Source: Deltaproteobacteria bacterium UBA2957 (GTDB lineage Bacteria; Myxococcota_A; UBA796). From it: a stretch of DNA of 8,494 nucleotides. Both the position numbers and the translations under genes were made by a program. The stretch covers positions 3,212-11,705 of the forward strand of contig DEBL01000335.1 of assembly GCA_002348535.1 (NCBI GenBank), in the 5' to 3' direction. This document shows, piece by piece, positions 1 through 6,063 of the stretch (its first letter is position 1; each line of letters begins with the position of its first letter). Below the pieces are notes generated by a model. The model was not told the origin of the DNA and did not search any database. It worked only from the letters and a program-made list of their open reading frames with translations.

Positions 1-404
1 GCATCTTCAGGTTCGGGCTCTTGATCGGCAATTCCATCGAACCCGTCAGCGGGAATTTCAGGTATCGCATCGCGAGAACGAACCGGTTCGGTCGCCTCTG
101 TGCCACCACCGGACTTACGCTCACGCGCGCCCAAGTCGCCGTCGTAGTCACTCAGTCCCGCAAACGGACTCGCAGCCGGCAACGCGTCAAAATCCCAAAA
201 ACTGAACCGCATATTGGACGGCATGGGGTTGCCTGCACTATCCGTCACGAGGTCAGGACTCACCGTCTGGCCATCCACCTCGCATGTTGTCCACCCGTCT
301 GTGCACGGGAACAACGGAAAAGACGCCTTGTAGTCTTTCCAACTCCCGGCCAATGCCAGACTTGAAGTAGCGACCACCAGTGCTGCGATATGCATTGTTT
401 TCAT
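1..404 (-). CDS. Secreted protein of unknown family, C-terminus cut off by window edge
   Basis: I do not recognise this gene. Reading the minus strand from the ATG at 404 gives 134 residues with no stop before the edge. Residues 1-19 form a clear Sec signal peptide (MKTMHIAAL start, hydrophobic core, cleavage likely after SLALA), so the product is exported. The mature part begins SWKDYKASFPLFPC and has a small Cys-containing motif (Cys34 and Cys41, around PCTDGWTTC) that could form a disulfide. An aromatic-rich stretch (FSFWDFD, 67-73) follows, then an acidic, Pro/Glu-rich low-complexity part from about residue 95. GGAG (411-414) sits 6 nt before the ATG and supports the start. It lies 15 nt downstream of the small lipoprotein gene and is probably its operon partner. 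It is not marked in the six-frame list, because the frame runs off the window; the reading is my own translation. Confidence 0.8.
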   Translation of the reverse strand, partial: MKTMHIAALVVATSSLALAGSWKDYKASFPLFPCTDGWTTCEVDGQTVSPDLVTDSAGNPMPSNMRFSFWDFDALPAASPFAGLSDYDGDLGARERKSGGGTEATEPVRSRDAIPEIPADGFDGIADQEPEPED

Positions 405-419
405 CGTAATCTCCGCGCC

Positions 420-848
420 TTAGTTGGCAGCACCGCCCCCAAGTTCAGACTTCTTCTTGTCGTGTCCGAACTGGATGATTGGCTCATCAAACTCATCAGC
501 CTTCAGATTCAACTGGTCCAGAGCGACCGAAAACTGGTTTCGGCGTTTTTTGATGTCGTACGAAATGACCTTCGTCAGGTACCCTGGCGCCGAAACCTCG
601 AGTTGAATGGTCATGTTGGGCTGAAAAATCAACTCACTGCCGTCCTCCATGTAGAGAACTGAGCCTTCCCAGTGACCGGTGGCAGCATTCACGCGCTTGC
701 GGTCTGCCTCATCGGGGTGGCGCACAACTGCCGTGGGGATCGGTTCACCGGCTTGGTCGAGAACAAACACCTTGAGCGGAACCCCATCCGTCGCCACCTT
801 CGGCCCGCAGCCCATCAGCATCGCAAGCAGCATTGTACGGTTCATCAT
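420..848 (-). CDS. Small lipoprotein with carboxypeptidase-regulatory-like domain
   Basis: A 142-residue exported lipoprotein. The N-terminus MMNRTMLLAMLMGC ends in a lipobox (LMGC, Cys14), so it should be lipidated and held in the envelope. Residues about 23-112 read as a single beta-sandwich of the carboxypeptidase-regulatory-like / transthyretin-like kind: a strand (LKVFVLDQAGEPIPTAVV), a middle with GHWEG and a turn, then a typical late strand (LEVSAPGYLTKVISYDI). The APGY strand turn is characteristic of that fold, which usually serves as a structural or binding module rather than an enzyme. The tail is charged (KKKSELGGGAAN). The ATG at 848 abuts the stop codon of the upstream TPR lipoprotein (TAA-ATG-ATG), which suggests translational coupling. 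GGGAG (854-858) lies 5 nt from the first ATG and 8 nt from the second (845), so either start is possible, differing by one Met. The fold call is by eye. Confidence 0.82.
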   Translation of the reverse strand: MMNRTMLLAMLMGCGPKVATDGVPLKVFVLDQAGEPIPTAVVRHPDEADRKRVNAATGHWEGSVLYMEDGSELIFQPNMTIQLEVSAPGYLTKVISYDIKKRRNQFSVALDQLNLKADEFDEPIIQFGHDKKKSELGGGAAN

Positions 849-1850
849 TTACTCTCCCACAAAGTTGGACAACGGTCCCTCGGTCGTTGACCGGGCCGCC
901 ATCTGGCGTGCACCGGCCGCGTAGAGGGCGCGGGCGGCACCCGCCGAACGATACGGTCCCGCCAAGTCTTTGGCGGCCTGAGGATCCTTCCGCGCGACGA
1001 GCGCCGCGGCAGTGACTCGGGCATCGGCCAACCCATCGGCTGGAGCCGTCTTCTCGAGTCGGTCTAGCCCCCGCTGGCAGCGACCCGCATTCCCATCGGC
1101 ACAATCAGCCAACGCGCTCGATGCATCTCGACGCCATCCATCGCCCGCATCTGCCGATACAAGCTTCAGCAAGGTGCGCGCCGTTTTGGTTTCGCGCACC
1201 GAAATCGCACGCGATGCCCACACCAGAAGTTGGTCGTCCCGGTCGCCCTCGTCCGCCGGATAATCGCCCAACACAGGCGCCACCGACTTCACAGCCACCT
1301 TGCGCAGCCCAAGGGCCCACAGCGCCTGCGCTTCGCTCAGACCCGCCAACACAGGGTTGTCGCTCCGCAGCAGATTTAGGTAGTCACCCGCTATCTGGGC
1401 CGCACCGCCACCGACCCGCGTAAACAAGGCTTCGGCCTCTTCCCGCTCCCCATCGGCCAGCGCAGCTTCACCAGCCATCAGGAGCCCCGCGTCCAACCCG
1501 CTGGCCTCTCCGTGCTCTCGCATGGCGTCCCAGTCTTTGGCGCGCTGAGCCACAATCGCACGACGCATTCGCACTTCGCCCGCCCGCTCACCGGCGTTCT
1601 CCTGCACTCGTTGCAGGTGGCTATCCGCCGCATCCGTGTCGCCTCGCATCAGCGCAGCCAAGGCCGCACCCGTCGCTGCGTCCACGGAATCCGGGTTTTC
1701 CTTGGCCGCGACGTCGAAGGCGTCTGCGGCGGCGACCACATCGCCAGAACGCATCTGTTTCTTGGCCGCTTCAGTGGCCTCCTTGCCTGCATCACCACCA
1801 AACAAGCTGCACCCCTGAAGAGCAAAGGCAACCAGCAGTGTTGTCGTCAT
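849..1850 (-). CDS. TPR-type lipoprotein
   Basis: A 333-residue, Ala-rich, almost wholly helical exported lipoprotein. MTTTLLVAFALQGC carries a lipobox (LQGC, Cys14) followed by Ser, which favours outer-membrane sorting by general rules. After a short linker, helix pairs with TPR spacing occur at about 29-58 (RSGDVVAAADAFDVAAKENP) and 59-88 (MRGDTDAADSHLQRVQ), with weaker ones at 125-146 and further on. TPR proteins usually scaffold protein complexes; no catalytic motif is visible. The frame is open back to 1976, but the start at 1850 is chosen because AGGAGG lies 7 nt upstream and the signal peptide begins exactly there; the 42 extra upstream codons look non-coding. Cys250 and Cys258 might pair. 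The signal n-region has no Lys or Arg, which is unusual. It is first in the three-gene minus-strand run. Confidence 0.85.
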   Translation of the reverse strand: MTTTLLVAFALQGCSLFGGDAGKEATEAAKKQMRSGDVVAAADAFDVAAKENPDSVDAATGAALAALMRGDTDAADSHLQRVQENAGERAGEVRMRRAIVAQRAKDWDAMREHGEASGLDAGLLMAGEAALADGEREEAEALFTRVGGGAAQIAGDYLNLLRSDNPVLAGLSEAQALWALGLRKVAVKSVAPVLGDYPADEGDRDDQLLVWASRAISVRETKTARTLLKLVSADAGDGWRRDASSALADCADGNAGRCQRGLDRLEKTAPADGLADARVTAAALVARKDPQAAKDLAGPYRSAGAARALYAAGARQMAARSTTEGPLSNFVGE

Positions 1851-1857
1851 CAGAAAT

Positions 1858-1863
1858 CCTCCT
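1858..1863 (-). promoter_or_regulatory. Strong Shine-Dalgarno deciding the TPR lipoprotein start
   Basis: On the minus strand this reads AGGAGG, 7 nt upstream of the ATG at 1850. It is the best ribosome binding site in the window and is the reason the start at 1850 is preferred to the longer open frame from 1976. Confidence 0.8.
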
Positions 1864-1902
1864 CGCGCGGGGTCGAGAAACCCAAGCGGATCCACCGGGC
1901 CC

Positions 1903-1931
1903 ACAATAGCGGAAAGCCTGATAATCTGGAA
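1903..1931 (-). promoter_or_regulatory. Possible sigma70-like promoter for the lipoprotein operon
   Basis: On the minus strand, TTCCAG (1931-1926) and TATTGT (1908-1903) are separated by 17 nt. They match the -35 and -10 consensus at 3 and 4 of 6 positions. This would start transcription roughly 45 nt before the ATG at 1850. The match is weak and myxobacterial promoters are poorly predicted by this consensus, so it is only a candidate. Confidence 0.2.
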
Positions 1932-1986
1932 CCCATCAACCCCTGAACGAAGCGGATCGGATGGGCACCGCCTCAATGACGGGCCG

Positions 1987-1995
1987 TGCTACACT
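1987..1995 (+). promoter_or_regulatory. Possible extended -10 element upstream of the kinase gene
   Basis: TGC followed by TACACT fits an extended -10 pattern (TGn then 4 of 6 consensus bases). There is no recognisable -35 at the right distance. If used, it would give a leader of roughly 80 nt before the kinase ATG at 2084. Confidence 0.2.
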
Positions 1996-2083
1996 CGCGC
2001 CCAACCCCTCATGATGCGAACCCGCATCGCCGCCGTGCCACGTTAATGGCTCGTGCCAACGACCCCCTGAGAACGATCCGCCA

Positions 2084-3889
2084 ATGCCCAGCACCACCTC
2101 CGGAAACCGCGAAATCACACTGCTACAGGAGCGCAGTGCTGGCACATTCGCTCAGGTTTACTTGGCGCATTCCACAGATGGGGGCGGGCTGAATCGCTTT
2201 GTCGCTGTAAAAGTACTGAAGGAGCGTTGGACCAAGACTGCGGACATCATCGACCGCACTCGGGATGAAGCCCAACTTCTCGCCAGCCTGCAGCATCAGA
2301 ATATTGTGCGGGTGGACGCGATCACGGAAATTGAAGGTCGAACGGCCATCATCATGGAATTTGTGCATGGAGTCGACCTCGCTCAAATGCTTCGGGCACT
2401 CCGGGAACGAAACCTGAGCGTGCCTCCTCGAGCCCTCTTTGAAATCGCAGAAGGCATCGCGAGCGCACTCGCCGCTGCTTGGTTCAAGGTCCCCATCGGA
2501 CGGTCTGAGCCGCTGCGTGTGGTCCATCGTGATGTCAAACCGTCGAACGTCATGATCAGTGTCGAAGGTGAACTTCGTGTTCTCGACTTCGGCACCGCAC
2601 GGTTCGATGATGCAGGACGCCAAGCCAGCACCCAAGCCTTTCGCTTCGGAAGCATGAAGTACATGTCTCCGGAACGCCGTGCCGGTTCGCGCGGCGACCA
2701 CCCAGCCGATGTGTACGGGCTCGGACTCGTTTTGATTGAGTTGTTTGGTCGGCAAATTCATGAGCCGCTTCCCACCGATGACACGCTTCATGATGACGCC
2801 ATCGAAAAACTGATCGACGGCATCCCAGATTTTGGACTGCCCAACGCGGGGTGGGACAACAGCCTCCGAGAGACCCTCACCCGCCTTTGCGCAGCCGAAC
2901 CAGCCGAGCGGCTCGACGCTCGCCAAACTGTAAAGCTGATGCGGGCGTTCAAGGAGCAGGCGAGTGGAAGCGGACTTCAAGCCTTTGCAGAAGACACCGT
3001 CGCCCCCCTCACCCACGCCATCAATGCCATTCCAACGATGCCGGAACTGCAACCACCGCAAACGGCAGGTCGCTTTGTTCTCGATTCCGAAGGCCGAACC
3101 GCAGTGTTGCAGCGACTGCCCAGCGATGCACGCGGACTCGAGGACCTGCCAACCGAGGTGGGAAGCTCGTCCGGGATTTCAGATGAGATGCCCACCTTGC
3201 TCGCGCACGGACGATTGTTGGCTGACGACTCAACCCAAACCGGTCCGATCACAGCAGACGGCACCCCCACTCAGCTGGGTGATGACCTCGCCGTCGGAGG
3301 CGGACTCAACCAGAGGCCGCTCGGTCCCGAAGATGACTCGTCGCATTGGATGCCGCGATCAACCAAGCGCACAGAGTCAACAGGACCCGTTGCATCACCG
3401 AGCATGGCGCGGCGTTTACCGCCTGTGCGTCCGCCGGAATCAAAACGTCGTGCAGTGCTCATCGGGTGTGGCGTGATGGTTGTTCTGATTGCGGCGCTGG
3501 CCGCTGGCGGTTGGCTCACGTATGCAATGTTCGGACCTCTCGACGACGCCCAACAGCAGGCCCGACGCGGATCCGCATCATCGGCGACCGACGCGGACCT
3601 GCAGCCACGGATTTCGGTCGAGCTGCATGCCGGTGATCCCACCGTGCAGTGGATCCGCCTCGAAGACAAACAAGGCAACCGCCTGATCAACGCTCGACCC
3701 GACGGTGACGCGCTCATTCCGCCGGGGGCTCACAAGATCTCGGTGAAGGTCACCGCTCGTACCAAGCTGACCGGCGATATTTTCATCGACAAAGCCATCT
3801 CTCTAACCTGCAAACCCGCTACGATGGGACGGGTGCGCTGCACGGATGCGAACGGGAAGGAGACCCTCCTTCTGCAGCCAACGAACTGA
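2084..3889 (+). CDS. Transmembrane eukaryotic-type serine/threonine protein kinase
   Basis: A 601-residue receptor-like Ser/Thr kinase (Hanks/PknB type). The kinase domain spans about 10-290: ATP-binding Lys43 (VAVKVL), probable alphaC Glu62, catalytic loop HRDVKPSN (148-155; Asp150, Lys152, Asn155), DFG at 168-170, SPE in place of APE at 195-197, and Asp209 in the following DVYGLG motif. All catalytic residues are present, so it should be active. The glycine loop is degenerate (SAGTFAQV, 18-25). A Pro/Thr-rich cytoplasmic linker (about 291-455) has four Pro-Thr sites. KRR precedes one membrane helix (about 457-482). The outer part (about 509-601) looks like a small PEGA-like beta domain with Cys576 and Cys586. 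An in-frame stop at 2012 with no GTG or TTG after it makes ATG 2084 the first start; its ribosome binding site is weak. The surface-protein gene follows 14 nt downstream, so the two are probably co-transcribed. Confidence 0.93.
   Translation: MPSTTSGNREITLLQERSAGTFAQVYLAHSTDGGGLNRFVAVKVLKERWTKTADIIDRTRDEAQLLASLQHQNIVRVDAITEIEGRTAIIMEFVHGVDLAQMLRALRERNLSVPPRALFEIAEGIASALAAAWFKVPIGRSEPLRVVHRDVKPSNVMISVEGELRVLDFGTARFDDAGRQASTQAFRFGSMKYMSPERRAGSRGDHPADVYGLGLVLIELFGRQIHEPLPTDDTLHDDAIEKLIDGIPDFGLPNAGWDNSLRETLTRLCAAEPAERLDARQTVKLMRAFKEQASGSGLQAFAEDTVAPLTHAINAIPTMPELQPPQTAGRFVLDSEGRTAVLQRLPSDARGLEDLPTEVGSSSGISDEMPTLLAHGRLLADDSTQTGPITADGTPTQLGDDLAVGGGLNQRPLGPEDDSSHWMPRSTKRTESTGPVASPSMARRLPPVRPPESKRRAVLIGCGVMVVLIAALAAGGWLTYAMFGPLDDAQQQARRGSASSATDADLQPRISVELHAGDPTVQWIRLEDKQGNRLINARPDGDALIPPGAHKISVKVTARTKLTGDIFIDKAISLTCKPATMGRVRCTDANGKETLLLQPTN
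3452..3529 (+). other. Membrane-spanning segment of the kinase
   Basis: Residues 457-482 of the kinase are uninterruptedly hydrophobic (start AVLIGCGVMVVLIAAL) and are preceded by Lys-Arg-Arg. By the positive-inside rule the kinase domain is cytoplasmic and the C-terminal 120 residues are extracytoplasmic. Confidence 0.85.
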
Positions 3890-3903
3890 ACTGGAGTTCC
3901 ACA

Positions 3904-6063
3904 ATGACCCTTGTCACCCTTCTCACTCTCACCGCTGCGAACGCAGCGACCCTGACCGTCTCAAGCGATGGATCGGGCGACTACTCGAGTGTCCAGGCTG
4001 CAGTTGATGCTGCAACCACTGGTGACACCATTCAGATTGGTCCCGGAACGTTTACTGAGGCCATCGCGGTCTCGGCGAAAACGCTGAACCTGCAAGGTTC
4101 TGGAATCGGTTCGACGATCCTCGATGGCGACGGTGCGGAGACGGTCCTCAAGGTACAGGGCGCGGGCCTAAACCTTGCTCAACTGACGATTCAGGGAGGC
4201 GCCCAAGGGCTCGACCTCAGCGGCGTAGTGGGCTCGGTCGACACCGTCGAGATTGCCAACAACAGCGGCGACTCGGCGGGTGCGGGAGTTGCTGTCCGGA
4301 ACGATTCGGATGTCAATCTGTTGACCGTGTATATCGAGTCGAACAGCGGTACCGATGGCGGGGGCTTTCACCTCGACGCAACGAGCCGTGCCACCGTAAC
4401 GGACGGATGGATCGCAACCAACTCCGCCTCCGGTTCGGGCGGTGGAATCTATTCCGAAGGCAACCTGACCCTGCAAAGCACCTCCCTGCGTGAAAACGAA
4501 GCCGCAGTGCACGGCGGCGGAGCCTTTGCCACTGGCATCTCACCCGACATTGTCGGCGGATCCTTTTGGGGCAATATTGCGGGCTCCAACGGCGGCGGAA
4601 TCGCGGTCGTAAGCGCCGATGTCGGGGCCGTCTCGCCGCGCATCAAGCAAAGCGAGTTTTGGCTGAACGAAGCGGGGACGGATGGCGGTGGAATGTACCT
4701 CGACGGGTCGAGTCAGTTTTACCTGCGCGAGATATTGGCCATTCTCAACCAAGCCGGGAACGACGGTGGCGCCCTTTGGACATCGGGCGGTCGGCCATCC
4801 ATTACGTTCTTACGGGCATGGCACAATCAAGCCCTAAACGACGGTGGCGGCGCCTACCTCGCGTCGAGCAACGGCGGATATACGCGCCGGTCAAGCTTCG
4901 GTGGGAACCACGCCGGAAACCGAGGCGGTGGCGCCGTGCATGCTGCAGCGAACAACAACCACTTCGTCTACAACAATCGATACATCGAAAACTCTGCTGA
5001 CGGAAGTGCGGGGGGTCTCTTGATCGATGGGGACACTGGACGCAAGATGCAGGTCCTCAACATCGACGCCGTGGGGAACACAGGCAGTGGGGTCACCGTT
5101 ATCAACTCTTCGTCATCGAAGGTGATCAACTCCATCATCGCGTTCAACGATGGCGATGGCATCACACTGGATGAAGTCTCGTTGGCGGGAATCAACTTGC
5201 GATACAACGATGTTTTCGACAATACCGTTGCCTACGGTGGTGCGATGGCCGACGCAGCGGCGCCAGAACTCGACATTAGTGCAGACCCGCTGTTCAATCG
5301 ATTCGCTGCGGATGGCGATCCAATTTCGGACTTCCTGTATCCTACCGCCGATTCTCCCTGCCGAAATACCGGAAATCCAGTCATCAGCAATCGCGACGGG
5401 AGCCGGTCGAACATCGGAAGCTACGGTGGGCCAGACTCCGAAGGGGGAGATGAGGATGGCGACGGGGTCGGGCCGATGGGCGGCGATTGCGATGACGGCG
5501 ATGCGCTGGCCACTCCCGGAGCTGAAGAGATCAAGGGCGACGGCCGCGATAACGACTGCGAAGGCGGCGGAGAACTGGACCTCGATGGCGACGGAGTGCT
5601 CTACCCCATTGATTGCGATGATGAGAACGATGCCATTTACCCGGGTGCAGACGACGCGACTGGCGACGGCATCGATGCGGACTGTGATGGTCTCGATGGC
5701 GATGACCCAGGCCCTGATGACACCGGCACTGCCCCGCCTGAAGGCGCTGACACTGGCGCTCCGTGGGTCGATGAAGACAGTGGATCCGCCGATCCCTTCG
5801 AAGACGCGGATCGGGATGGGTATGCGGGCGAAGACGATTGCAACGATGCGGATGCGAGCGCCTATCCGGGAGCCCCAGAGGTGTGCGATGACGGCATCGA
5901 TAACGACTGTGATGGACGCGTAGACCGTGCCGACTCTGACTGCGATGATGGCAAAGCAGAAGGGTGCGGGTGCGCATCAACATCCGTGCCGCGCGGTGCG
6001 TCGCTGTGGGTCTTGGGCCTCTTCGCGCTCGTCGTTGGGCGCCGACAATGGCGCGCGGGCTAG
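3904..6063 (+). CDS. Beta-helix surface protein with MopE-like metal-binding repeats and MYXO-CTERM-type tail
   Basis: A 719-residue exported protein built from four parts. Residues 1-14 are a short signal peptide (cleavage likely after ANA). Residues about 16-510 are a right-handed parallel beta-helix: an opening typical of pectin-lyase-like folds (DGSGDYSSVQAAVDAA, then IQIGPGTF), then coils with Pmp-like FxxN and GGG motifs every 25-31 residues. Residues about 512-682 hold three acidic Asp/Gly/Cys repeats of the MopE putative metal-binding type, separated by a Pro/Thr/Gly linker (DTGTAPPEGADTG). Residues 687-719 are a MYXO-CTERM-type sorting tail: CGC, hydrophobic helix (LWVLGLFALVVG), then RR. 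In that family the tail directs processing and surface anchoring. No catalytic site for polysaccharide cleavage is evident, so an adhesin or structural role is more likely. GGAG (3893-3896) is 7 nt before the ATG. The signal n-region lacks a basic residue. Confidence 0.93.
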   Translation: MTLVTLLTLTAANAATLTVSSDGSGDYSSVQAAVDAATTGDTIQIGPGTFTEAIAVSAKTLNLQGSGIGSTILDGDGAETVLKVQGAGLNLAQLTIQGGAQGLDLSGVVGSVDTVEIANNSGDSAGAGVAVRNDSDVNLLTVYIESNSGTDGGGFHLDATSRATVTDGWIATNSASGSGGGIYSEGNLTLQSTSLRENEAAVHGGGAFATGISPDIVGGSFWGNIAGSNGGGIAVVSADVGAVSPRIKQSEFWLNEAGTDGGGMYLDGSSQFYLREILAILNQAGNDGGALWTSGGRPSITFLRAWHNQALNDGGGAYLASSNGGYTRRSSFGGNHAGNRGGGAVHAAANNNHFVYNNRYIENSADGSAGGLLIDGDTGRKMQVLNIDAVGNTGSGVTVINSSSSKVINSIIAFNDGDGITLDEVSLAGINLRYNDVFDNTVAYGGAMADAAAPELDISADPLFNRFAADGDPISDFLYPTADSPCRNTGNPVISNRDGSRSNIGSYGGPDSEGGDEDGDGVGPMGGDCDDGDALATPGAEEIKGDGRDNDCEGGGELDLDGDGVLYPIDCDDENDAIYPGADDATGDGIDADCDGLDGDDPGPDDTGTAPPEGADTGAPWVDEDSGSADPFEDADRDGYAGEDDCNDADASAYPGAPEVCDDGIDNDCDGRVDRADSDCDDGKAEGCGCASTSVPRGASLWVLGLFALVVGRRQWRAG
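4342..5031 (+). repeat. Beta-helix coil repeats with FxxN / GGG pattern
   Basis: In protein terms, Gly-Gly-Gly (sometimes Gly-Gly) begins at residues 152, 179, 204, 230, 261, 288, 314, 341 and about 370, a period of 25-31. Seven to nine residues before each lies a hydrophobic-x-x-Asn (for example FWGN 221, FWLN 252, FGGN 332). The consensus is roughly [FIWY]xxNxAGxDGGG[AIFM]. This matches the FxxN and GGA[IVL] repeats of Chlamydia polymorphic membrane proteins. The repeats are degenerate at the DNA level, so they are old rather than recent duplications. Confidence 0.85.
5437..5949 (+). repeat. Three MopE-like Asp-rich metal-binding repeats
   Basis: Three units follow the pattern DxDGDG...DCDD...PGAxE...DGxDNDCDG: residues about 512-555 (DEDGDGVGPMGGDCDD), 556-600 (LDLDGDGVLYPIDCDDENDA) and 633-682 (DADRDGYAGEDDCNDADA, then DNDCDG). 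Each has paired Cys residues and EF-hand-like Asp spacing, which suggests binding of calcium or another divalent metal. The name comes from the copper-binding MopE family; which metal is bound here cannot be told. Confidence 0.85.
5962..6060 (+). other. MYXO-CTERM-type protein sorting tail
   Basis: The last 33 residues of the surface protein run Gly-Cys-Gly-Cys, a short polar stretch, a hydrophobic helix of about 14 residues, then RRQWRAG. This tripartite layout is the known C-terminal sorting signal of many myxobacterial exported proteins and is the main taxonomic clue in the window. Confidence 0.88.

Larger units (their letters stand above)
1851..2083. other. Divergent intergenic region
   Basis: These 233 bases separate the minus-strand lipoprotein operon from the plus-strand kinase gene and must hold the promoters of both. 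I see no convincing gene, terminator or strong palindrome. A heptamer GCGGATC occurs at 1886 and 1952 and inverted at 2075, but the same word also recurs inside coding sequence, so it is not a good operator candidate. Confidence 0.6.

Noticed and set aside
21..365. Plus-strand frame of 114 codons at the left edge
   Set aside because: It is antisense to the secreted-protein gene, which has a signal peptide and a ribosome binding site.
1851..1976. Longer start for the TPR lipoprotein (42 extra codons)
   Set aside because: The extension would bury the signal peptide and lipobox, and the strong AGGAGG is positioned for the start at 1850.
2011..2046. Short upstream frame (MMRTRIAAVPR) before the kinase gene
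   Set aside because: No ribosome binding site and very short; could be a leader peptide but nothing supports it.
1886..2081. Three copies of GCGGATC in the divergent region as an operator
   Set aside because: The same heptamer also occurs inside genes (for example at 3567 and 5806), so it is probably a common word in this genome.
2123..3061. Open frame of 312 codons on the minus strand opposite the kinase
   Set aside because: It lies fully antisense to conserved kinase motifs and shows no recognisable domain; long antisense frames are common in GC-rich genes.
3856..3872. 7-bp stem with 3-nt loop near the end of the kinase gene (GAAGGAG / CTCCTTC) as a terminator or attenuator
   Set aside because: Short, within coding sequence and not followed by a T-run; likely chance.
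5150..5923. Open frame of 257 codons, plus strand, in another frame of the surface-protein gene
   Set aside because: Its Met/Thr/Ala-rich composition is the frame-shifted shadow of the Asp-Gly repeats; the main frame carries the MopE-like motifs and sorting tail.
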